Origin: Bacteroidales bacterium UBA4459
GTDB taxonomy: Bacteria > Bacteroidota > Bacteroidia > Bacteroidales > F082
Length of the DNA: 10,741 nucleotides
Direction: 5' to 3'
Assembly (NCBI GenBank): GCA_002389465.1
Contig: DGOT01000118.1
Location: 5,323-16,063 of the forward strand
Shown: positions 4,799 through 10,741 of the stretch, one piece after another
How positions within the stretch are numbered: position 1 is the first letter of the stretch
Layout of the letters: the number at the start of each line of letters is the position of its first letter
Translations under genes and position numbers: made by a program
Notes under the pieces: model-generated
Database searches by the model: none
The model's input: only the letters and a program-made list of their open reading frames with translations
What the model was told of the DNA's origin: nothing

Positions 4799-5491
4799 AT
4801 GAAGAAAAAATTTAGCATCCTGTTAGCAGAAGACGATAAAAACCTGGGAAACGTTCTGAAAACTTATCTTGAAGTAAAAAGTTTTCATGTAACATTGGCC
4901 GTAGATGGTAAAGAAGCCCTTGAGAATTTTAAACGCAACGAATTCGATTTTTGCATCCTGGATATCATGATGCCTGTAATGGATGGCTTTACACTTGCCA
5001 AAGAGATCAGGAAGCTGGATAAAAAAATACCCTTCCTGTTTTTAACTGCCAAATCGATGCAGGAAGATAAAATTCACGGCTTTGAAATTGGCGCTGATGA
5101 TTATCTTACCAAGCCGTTCAGTATGGAAGAACTGCTGATGCGTATCAGAGCCATTATGCGCAGGATCGAAGAAAACAAAGACAAGCCGGAAGACCGGAAA
5201 TATACATTTGGAAAATACACGTTTGACTACAACCGTCAGATGCTTCTGCTGGGCAAAAAACAGCAAAAGCTTACCTCGAAAGAGGCGGAGTTGCTCAAAC
5301 TTTTATGTGAGCATAAAAACAACGTACTCGACCGTTCGGTTGCTTTAAATAAAATCTGGTATGATGACAGTTACTTCAATGCCCGTTCAATGGATGTGTA
5401 TATTACCAAATTGCGTAAATACATTAAAGACGACCCGTCAGTTGAGTTAATAAATGTACACGGTGTTGGCTTTAAACTGGTTGCTCCTTAA
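4799..5491 (+). CDS. rprY: OmpR/PhoB-family response regulator, RprY-like
   Basis: Cytoplasmic DNA-binding regulator, partner of the kinase encoded 6 bp upstream. Residues 1-122 form the receiver domain. The acidic pocket is E11, D12 and D13, the phospho-acceptor is D55 (in ILDIMMP), and T83 and K105 complete the switch (FLTAKS, DDYLTKPFS). A linker of about 20 residues leads to a winged-helix DNA-binding domain (about 140-230) with the family motifs KLTSKEAELLKLL and SMDVYITKLRKYI, ending in HGVGFKLV. The recognition-helix segment WYDDSYFNARSMDVYITKLR is very close to Bacteroides RprY as I remember it, so the symbol is fairly safe. Length (230) is normal. The stop overlaps the stop of the convergent sulfotransferase gene, leaving no room for a terminator between them. 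Targets are unknown; the phased repeats upstream of rprX are a candidate site. Confidence 0.9.
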   Translation: MKKKFSILLAEDDKNLGNVLKTYLEVKSFHVTLAVDGKEALENFKRNEFDFCILDIMMPVMDGFTLAKEIRKLDKKIPFLFLTAKSMQEDKIHGFEIGADDYLTKPFSMEELLMRIRAIMRRIEENKDKPEDRKYTFGKYTFDYNRQMLLLGKKQQKLTSKEAELLKLLCEHKNNVLDRSVALNKIWYDDSYFNARSMDVYITKLRKYIKDDPSVELINVHGVGFKLVAP

Positions 5492-7206
5492 AGTTTAATC
5501 AGCTTCTTGGCAGTTTGTTTATTTCCTGAACTTATCAAAAGCTGATAAAACCCATTAGCTAAATTTTCCGTTGAAATTTCCAAATACTTTTGGTTTGTTT
5601 CCCTGACTTCATAAACAACCTGTCCAAGTGCATTTATCAAAGTAATGTGCATTTTGTTATTCAGATCGGGTTCTAATTCAACGATCACCTTATCGCTAAA
5701 AGGATTTGGGTAAATCTTTATATCCCATAACAATTCATCTTCAATTCCGCTACCTGTTGAAGCATGCGCACGTACAGGGAGTTGTGTAGCAATTCTCTGG
5801 CTCAGGCCTTCAACTTCCGTATCCCAGCAAAAAGTCAGCAGGTCTTCAAATATGCCTTCAGTTCCGTCCGGTGTAAACTGAATCTCAAAAGTTACTTTAT
5901 CATTTGCCGGAACCTGAACAGGTAACTGGTTCAGCACATTTACATAGGTATCGTGCTGATGGATATAATTTATCTCAACATCCTGCTGCAGGTTATTAGT
6001 CAATTCAACTGTCATTGTTACCGGTTGACTTACACCCACATCACCGAAATCGGTTTCATCTGCGTCAAATGTAAATGCTTTGGGTTTCCAGTCATATTTA
6101 AAGGCCCGGTAGCTTACTGCATCATACCTCACCTCAAGCACTTTGCTTCCATCGGGTTCGAATTCTGTAAAATTCGGATCGCCCGAGCCCCAGCCAACTA
6201 CCCAGTTACCGTTTGCTAAAGGCTGAACGCTCCCCATGATACTTCCTTGTATCAGCTCCGGGAAACTTTTATACTGCTTTAAAAGATCTGCTTCATAATT
6301 CTGTTCATCCAACATAAAAAAAGAGGCACGTGATCCTTCAATCCCCGAAAACCAATTGTTGTCGAACACCGAATACTGACCGTTGTCCAGTTTTCTAAAA
6401 TCGTGCTGCCCGGAAAAAACAGACGTGTCGCTGTTGAAGGTAAACATGTTATTTTCGCCTCCCATTCTCCAGATGACTTCACCATCAGTCGTACTTATTT
6501 TCGTCAGTTCATGCATGTTTCTGGAAGATAAAATTATGGTTGAGTCCGAATCCATATCGATAGAATTAATATGGGCGTAATCAATGCTGTTCGGGTTGGT
6601 CAGGTCCACATGATCAGCAGCATCGGTTATTTTAAAATGGTTGAACGTGCTCCAATGGAACAAAACATTGTCATTGCTGTCCTGTATCTGAATAACGCCA
6701 CCGATGACCGTAACACCCTGTTGTCCACCTTCTACAACCGTATCCATATCAACAATCCGGTATTCGTTGGCCAGCATCAGGTAGTTGCCATTGTCCAATA
6801 CCATAAGATCATGAAAATCGTTCGGGAAGCCAACCACATTCAGGTCTTTCACAAATTCCATTTTATCATTCAGCATATGATGCGTGCGGCCACGGGTTCC
6901 GTACGCATACGTCAGGCTGCCATCAGCCTGTATCTTAAAATCAAATGCGGAGGACGATTGCTCTGCAAAAAAGACCGGTGTTCCATAATTATCCATAATC
7001 ACCAGATATGGTGTTGCCTCCGGGAAATACCCCCACAAACCGGCCGGTGATATAAAGAAATATCCGGGTGAAGGGTTGTTGCTGTATACAACCTCCGGTA
7101 CGGGAAAATCATCCGGCAAATGATTCCGATTATTCGCATTATTGAATTGACCGAAAGATACGCCTGAAAAACCGACAAAAAACAGTAAGACAAGGCATTG
7201 TTTCAT
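5488..7206 (-). CDS. Secreted arylsulfotransferase-like protein with T9SS sorting domain (paralogue 1)
   Basis: 572 residues: signal peptide about 1-19 (hydrophobic stretch ending SFGQ), then an arylsulfotransferase (ASST-type) beta-propeller at about 30-375. An Ig-like domain follows at about 378-485 (starting DFGDVGV), and a T9SS type A C-terminal sorting domain from about 495 (IYPNPF at 498-503, ending KKLIKL). ASST enzymes move sulfuryl groups from one phenolic sulfate to another phenol without PAPS. In the E. coli CFT073 enzyme three histidines and an arginine are catalytic. Likely counterparts here, by motif order, are H132 (DFHDL), H212 (YAHINS), R229 (SSRN) and H268 (GQHD). All four are present, so activity is plausible though the substrate is unknown. 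The domain order implies export through Sec, then T9SS, to the cell surface or medium. It follows its longer paralogue by 22 bp in one operon. No T9SS machinery gene is in the window. Confidence 0.82.
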   Translation of the reverse strand: MKQCLVLLFFVGFSGVSFGQFNNANNRNHLPDDFPVPEVVYSNNPSPGYFFISPAGLWGYFPEATPYLVIMDNYGTPVFFAEQSSSAFDFKIQADGSLTYAYGTRGRTHHMLNDKMEFVKDLNVVGFPNDFHDLMVLDNGNYLMLANEYRIVDMDTVVEGGQQGVTVIGGVIQIQDSNDNVLFHWSTFNHFKITDAADHVDLTNPNSIDYAHINSIDMDSDSTIILSSRNMHELTKISTTDGEVIWRMGGENNMFTFNSDTSVFSGQHDFRKLDNGQYSVFDNNWFSGIEGSRASFFMLDEQNYEADLLKQYKSFPELIQGSIMGSVQPLANGNWVVGWGSGDPNFTEFEPDGSKVLEVRYDAVSYRAFKYDWKPKAFTFDADETDFGDVGVSQPVTMTVELTNNLQQDVEINYIHQHDTYVNVLNQLPVQVPANDKVTFEIQFTPDGTEGIFEDLLTFCWDTEVEGLSQRIATQLPVRAHASTGSGIEDELLWDIKIYPNPFSDKVIVELEPDLNNKMHITLINALGQVVYEVRETNQKYLEISTENLANGFYQLLISSGNKQTAKKLIKL

Positions 7207-7228
7207 GGTAACAGAAAAAGATCCTTAT

Positions 7229-9337
7229 TTAATTTTTAACAAACCGAAAAACAGCTTGCCCTTCATCAGATTTTAAGAAACCTGTATATACTCCTTTATG
7301 CAGTTTGCTGGTTGATAGAACTGTATTCTGGTCTTTTGTTCTTTTTTCCATTATCAGCCTGCCTTCCATATCATATATGCTGATCATTTTTTCTCCCTTC
7401 ATATCGATTTGAATGTGCAACAGATTGGTGACCGGATTTGGATAGATCGATACTTTATCGTTCAGATATTCGTTCATACCCGATGGCGTTCGGCCCGTTA
7501 ACACAATTTGTCGAGCAATTCTTTCCGTTGTATCAGCATTATCGTAGTTCAAGGTTAATACATCGATAAATTCGCCTGTTCCTTCCGGTTGAAAGTTCAT
7601 GATTATATCCGTTTCCTGCCCGGGAGCCAGAGTAATCGGCAAAGGAGTGACCATCCAGAAATCTTCAAGATGGTTATGAGAGCTAGTAATAGTGATGGTA
7701 TCATTCGCCATTTGGTTTGTGACTTTAAAAGTCCTGGCTATAGGAATATAATCATTGTATATACCATAATCTAAAGTGTCTTTATTAAACGTAAAAACAT
7801 TATGCATCCATTCAAATCTTAGAACTCGGTAATCATTTGTCCCAGGAGGACCAATCAAGTCTAAATGTCTTTCTCCGTCAGTACTAATTTCAGTTGCCAA
7901 TAATGGTGATCCCATTCCCCAACCAATAAGGCTTCTGTTTTCAGATATTCTACGATGACTCCCTGTTGCACGTCGATAAATGTCGGGGTTTTCCCGGTGA
8001 TTCCATACCAGGGTAGCAGTCAGGTTTTCCTCGTCAAGTTGATATTCTACTGCTTGAGTGAATGATTCCGGTTTATGGTTTTTGCCATTGTCGAAAATTG
8101 TAATATTACCATTCGGCAACTGACGAATATCATGTTGCCACGACCAACCAATTGTATCATTGAATGTAAACATATTCTGCTTTGCCAATAAACCAAGCCT
8201 CCAGATTATCTCTCCCGTTTCATAATTAATCTTTGTAATTTCTTCCATATTCCGCTGAGACATCATCAAGTTGCCATCTAAGGTAAACTCAAATGCATTA
8301 CCGTGGACATAATCAATCTCTTCTGCAGTTAAATCAATTATGTCAGAAACATCTGTAATTTCATCATGATCCCAGCTTCTCCATTCGAAATACACATTCT
8401 GATCAACGTCAACTTCCTGAACAACAAATCCTATGACAATTGCTTCCGGATTTCCCCCTTCAACAATTTCGCTCATATCAACCACCTGCGGGTCATATGC
8501 CATCATTAAATAGTGGCCGTTATCCAAAAGCAGCATATCATGGGTATCAACATAATACCCATTCCCCATGCGTATTGTATCAATAACTATCAATTGATTA
8601 TCACGGATGATATATCCCTGCAAAGCGAGATTATTGTTATTCCGGTAGTCATGTGTTAAGGTTTGATCTGCTAATATTTTCAGATCTCTTCTATTGGCTT
8701 TAATGAACCATATTGGAATAGCACTGTTGTCAAGTATAACCGAATAGCTTTCATATTCAGGTGCACTTCTTGCACCAATATTTGTAAATAAATATCCAGG
8801 ATAAGGATTGTTGACATTCTCAACCATTGGAATGGGATAATCAGCCGGATAATTGTTGTCGTTTTCGGGTGGATAGTAATTAAATTCATTATTTTCTTTA
8901 TCAATGAATAGATTTGCTTCACTTTCTTCACTCCTTTTATAAAATTCTTTCAAATAAAGAGTATTGTCTTCTCTCTCGGTTGAGAATTTTAAAATATATT
9001 CATCTGACACATTATTATTTCTGAATGAGGCAGCACCCTTATCCATTTGCAATTTATAATTATGATTCCTTTCAAGTTTTCTATCGGGTTTAATGAACAA
9101 CACATTGTCATTTTCAATCCGTACTGAGAAAAGAACGTTTCCATAATCTGTTGACAATCTAATTAATGATCTGTCAATCGATTTAATTTGTTCTTTTGAT
9201 TTTAGAAGGATCACATGTTCAGGATTAATATATTTTGCCCCGTTACTCGGGCTTGAATAATAAAAATCCGGCTCCTGTGCGAAAGTGGTGACTACACTCA
9301 GTAAAACCACACTTAAAAACAATGTAAACTTTTTCAT
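7229..9337 (-). CDS. Secreted arylsulfotransferase-like protein with extra N-terminal Ig-like domain and T9SS sorting domain (paralogue 2)
   Basis: 702 residues: signal peptide about 1-20 (ending TTFAQ), then an extra domain at about 22-122 that resembles the SbsA/Big_5 Ig-like fold (SSPSNGAKYI at the start, YILKFSTE at the end). A linker leads to an ASST propeller from about 165 to 512. An Ig-like module occupies about 515-617, and a T9SS type A sorting domain starts near 625 (SIYPNPV at 630-636, ending FRFVKN). The same putative catalytic set as its paralogue is present: H266 (DTHDM), H345 (YVHGN), R362 (SQRN) and H402 (WQHD). The two proteins align along most of the propeller (VVDM..IVEGG, SIDY/EIDY, NMFTF) but are clearly diverged, so this is an old tandem duplication or joint acquisition. 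Sampled stretches of this gene are more AT-rich (33-37% GC in two 60-bp lines against 43% in one of paralogue 1). It is first in the two-gene unit. Substrate is unknown. Confidence 0.82.
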   Translation of the reverse strand: MKKFTLFLSVVLLSVVTTFAQEPDFYYSSPSNGAKYINPEHVILLKSKEQIKSIDRSLIRLSTDYGNVLFSVRIENDNVLFIKPDRKLERNHNYKLQMDKGAASFRNNNVSDEYILKFSTEREDNTLYLKEFYKRSEESEANLFIDKENNEFNYYPPENDNNYPADYPIPMVENVNNPYPGYLFTNIGARSAPEYESYSVILDNSAIPIWFIKANRRDLKILADQTLTHDYRNNNNLALQGYIIRDNQLIVIDTIRMGNGYYVDTHDMLLLDNGHYLMMAYDPQVVDMSEIVEGGNPEAIVIGFVVQEVDVDQNVYFEWRSWDHDEITDVSDIIDLTAEEIDYVHGNAFEFTLDGNLMMSQRNMEEITKINYETGEIIWRLGLLAKQNMFTFNDTIGWSWQHDIRQLPNGNITIFDNGKNHKPESFTQAVEYQLDEENLTATLVWNHRENPDIYRRATGSHRRISENRSLIGWGMGSPLLATEISTDGERHLDLIGPPGTNDYRVLRFEWMHNVFTFNKDTLDYGIYNDYIPIARTFKVTNQMANDTITITSSHNHLEDFWMVTPLPITLAPGQETDIIMNFQPEGTGEFIDVLTLNYDNADTTERIARQIVLTGRTPSGMNEYLNDKVSIYPNPVTNLLHIQIDMKGEKMISIYDMEGRLIMEKRTKDQNTVLSTSKLHKGVYTGFLKSDEGQAVFRFVKN

Positions 9338-9427
9338 CTTAAAGATAATAACGGGTGTATACTAAATAAAAACTTATTTTGGCTAATATACGAATAAAAA
9401 TTTCAAATAAACTTTAACATTTTGTCA
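9338..9427 (-). promoter_or_regulatory. AT-rich gap upstream of the sulfotransferase pair, with a TGTTAA-type motif
   Basis: This 90-bp gap lies between the hydrolase stop and the sulfotransferase start. It has no hairpin followed by T, so read-through from the hydrolase gene is possible. On the - strand AAATGTTAAA occurs at 9413-9422, identical to the core upstream of rprX and of the hydrolase. TTTATTTG and TAAGTTTT, each one mismatch from the fixed positions of TAnnTTTG, also lie here, but neither has a good -33 partner, so no promoter is called firmly. Confidence 0.3.
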
Positions 9428-10657
9428 TCAATTCGGGAAAATATTTGAGGAGGGGCCTAATGGTAAGGTATCAGATTTTATAATGTTCCAGAAATTATCG
9501 GAGCCTGGCCCTTTATCTTTATTGGTAAGTACGATAAGCGTTTTTCGATGTTTCATATCGCGTATATAAAACGTACGGAATCCTTTCCACCAGCCGAAAT
9601 GATATACTGTGCTGTCCATACCGTCTTTGATGCGCCATCCGAAACCATAGTTGTTCCTGCGTCGCCAGTATTTCGGGTTTCCGGGTTTAAACGCTTCACG
9701 TAAAATGCTGTCGGGCAATAAGGTAAAATGATCCAGCGCCTGGTCATATTTATACAAGTCGTCCACCGATGTATAAACACCTTTGTCGCCCATCACTCCG
9801 TTCAGGCAATCGTTGGTCATCTCTCGCCACCGCCACCCACGATGATAATAACCGGGGGTTCCTTCGTCAACATATAATGATACGGCCATGTCTCCCCGCA
9901 TGTTATAAATAAACGAGCTATCCATGCCTAAAGGACCGAAAATTCGTTCTTTCATAAAATCATCGAAATGCAAACCTGACACTTTTTCGACAATATTAGC
10001 CAGCAGTGCATAATTCGTATTGCAATAATGGAAGCCTGTATTCGGTTTAAAATACCGGTCGGGGTGGTAGGCCACAAACAAATCAATCACATCGTCATTG
10101 GTCAGCGGGATTTTTTTATTCTCCCAGTGGTTCTGGGCAATACTCATATAGCGGGGCAAGCCCGAACGGTGGGTTAACAGCATACGGATGGTAACACCAC
10201 TGTAAGGAAATTCGGGCAGGTACATCCGGAGGCTGTCGTCGTAATTCAGTTTGCCGTCATTTTTCAGCACCATAATAGCCATGGCTGTAAACATTTTAGA
10301 TACGGATGCCAGCTGAAAAACATCGGAAGTGGACAGTGAATCTCTCTTCCTTCGAACGTTTTTATATCCGTATGCTTTTTTCAGGACAACCTTCCCCTTT
10401 TCAGTGTACAGCACCGTACCATTAAACCCGGTAAGTTTTACAAGGCGCCGGAACTTTCTATCAATCTCCTTAGCTTTTTCGGCAATAACAATACTGTCGG
10501 CATCTCTGAAAATTTCCAGATTAACTTTGGGAATATTTTTAAGCTCTCCGGAATCATTATTATCCGCACATCCCGAGCAGCCCGTCAGCCATATTATGGC
10601 AGGTAATGTCAGGACGGTGAAGAAATAATAGATATGACTTTTTGTACTATGCTTCAT
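9428..10657 (-). CDS. Lipoprotein serine hydrolase, beta-lactamase / peptidase S12 family
   Basis: 409 residues. The N-terminus has basic residues, a hydrophobic segment at 9-23 and the lipobox LTGC (24-27), so it should be lipidated at C27 and held in the envelope. The catalytic signature of class C beta-lactamases and related D-alanyl-D-alanine carboxypeptidases or esterases is complete: SVSK (118-121, nucleophile S118 and K121), YCN (211-213), and HFG (353-355) in place of KTG. The HxG form is common in S12 family members that act as esterases, peptidases or amidases rather than true beta-lactamases, so antibiotic resistance should not be assumed. LTHRSGLP (161-168) and the GPLGM segment (241-245) are also typical. 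The substrate cannot be read from the sequence. The gene lies upstream of, and in line with, the two sulfotransferase genes but 90 bp away. An exact TAnnTTTG box sits 8 nt before its start. Confidence 0.87.
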   Translation of the reverse strand: MKHSTKSHIYYFFTVLTLPAIIWLTGCSGCADNNDSGELKNIPKVNLEIFRDADSIVIAEKAKEIDRKFRRLVKLTGFNGTVLYTEKGKVVLKKAYGYKNVRRKRDSLSTSDVFQLASVSKMFTAMAIMVLKNDGKLNYDDSLRMYLPEFPYSGVTIRMLLTHRSGLPRYMSIAQNHWENKKIPLTNDDVIDLFVAYHPDRYFKPNTGFHYCNTNYALLANIVEKVSGLHFDDFMKERIFGPLGMDSSFIYNMRGDMAVSLYVDEGTPGYYHRGWRWREMTNDCLNGVMGDKGVYTSVDDLYKYDQALDHFTLLPDSILREAFKPGNPKYWRRRNNYGFGWRIKDGMDSTVYHFGWWKGFRTFYIRDMKHRKTLIVLTNKDKGPGSDNFWNIIKSDTLPLGPSSNIFPN

Positions 10658-10665
10658 TAAGGCGG

Positions 10666-10673
10666 CAAATTTA
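10666..10673 (-). promoter_or_regulatory. -7 box just before the serine hydrolase gene
   Basis: The - strand reads TAAATTTG, an exact TAnnTTTG match ending 8 nt before the ATG (10655-10657). The predicted start would leave a leader of only about 3-5 nt. The -33 position holds only CATTTA-like sequence. The same octamer stands before rprX in nearly the same place. Confidence 0.45.
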
Positions 10674-10685
10674 TGGAATTACCAC

Positions 10686-10702
10686 GTTAGTAAATGTTAA
10701 AA
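10686..10702 (+). repeat. 17-bp motif shared with the rprX upstream region
   Basis: GTTAGTAAATGTTAAAA at 10686-10702 matches GTTAATAAATGTTAAAA at 3311-3327 at 16 of 17 positions. Here it overlaps the -33 region of the hydrolase promoter, in the opposite orientation relative to its gene compared with rprX. It is a candidate regulator site common to both. Confidence 0.4.
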
Positions 10703-10741
10703 AATATTGGATATTTACGCTAAAGAAAAACACCAATAGAA

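Noticed and set aside
9428..10657. Calling the serine hydrolase an antibiotic-resistance beta-lactamase
   Set aside because: The third motif is HFG rather than KTG and the protein is a lipoprotein of the broad S12 group. Resistance cannot be inferred from the fold alone.

Overview
The window looks like a chromosomal segment from a free-living or host-associated Bacteroidota bacterium, probably a member of Bacteroidales or a close order that has a type IX secretion system (T9SS). Three things point there. The two-component pair closely resembles RprX/RprY of Bacteroides. Two secreted proteins end in T9SS type A sorting domains. Several upstream regions carry TAnnTTTG boxes, the -7 element of Bacteroidota promoters, and there is no consistent Shine-Dalgarno signal. 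The species cannot be named from the sequence alone.

Layout. Positions 1-126 hold the last membrane helix of an unidentified membrane protein. Its stop overlaps the start of tadA (tRNA adenosine deaminase, 116-565, +). Positions 566-1136 contain no convincing protein gene. They hold an 18-bp palindrome, a Bacteroidota-type promoter, and a purine-rich, hairpin-rich stretch of about 430 nt that ends in a strong intrinsic terminator on the + strand. I read this as an unrecognised structured non-coding RNA. Its U-tract runs into the stop codon of the convergent dnaG primase gene (1137-3074, -).

The 290-bp gap between dnaG and rprX (3075-3364) is also dense. It holds a probable dnaG promoter, and a compact three-way-junction element with its own -7 box and an intrinsic terminator on the - strand (candidate small RNA, about 125 nt). 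It also has phased TGTTAA repeats and an exact TAnnTTTG box touching the rprX start codon. rprX (sensor kinase, 3365-4792) and rprY (response regulator, 4799-5491) form a two-gene + strand operon. The rprY stop codon overlaps the stop of a convergent gene.

The right half is all on the - strand. It carries a serine hydrolase lipoprotein of the beta-lactamase/S12 family (9428-10657) and two tandem paralogous secreted arylsulfotransferase-like proteins (7229-9337 and 5488-7206), each with a T9SS C-terminal signal. The second and third are 22 bp apart and are surely cotranscribed. The hydrolase is separated from them by a 90-bp AT-rich gap.

How it fits together. tadA and dnaG are housekeeping genes (decoding and replication). 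RprXY is an envelope-sensing regulatory pair. The right-hand genes act at the cell envelope or outside it: a lipid-anchored hydrolase and two surface or secreted sulfuryl transferases. A shared motif (TAAATGTTAAAA and close variants) lies upstream of rprX, the hydrolase and the sulfotransferase pair, so RprY or another regulator might link them; this is inference. The most novel material is the two putative non-coding RNAs flanking dnaG.
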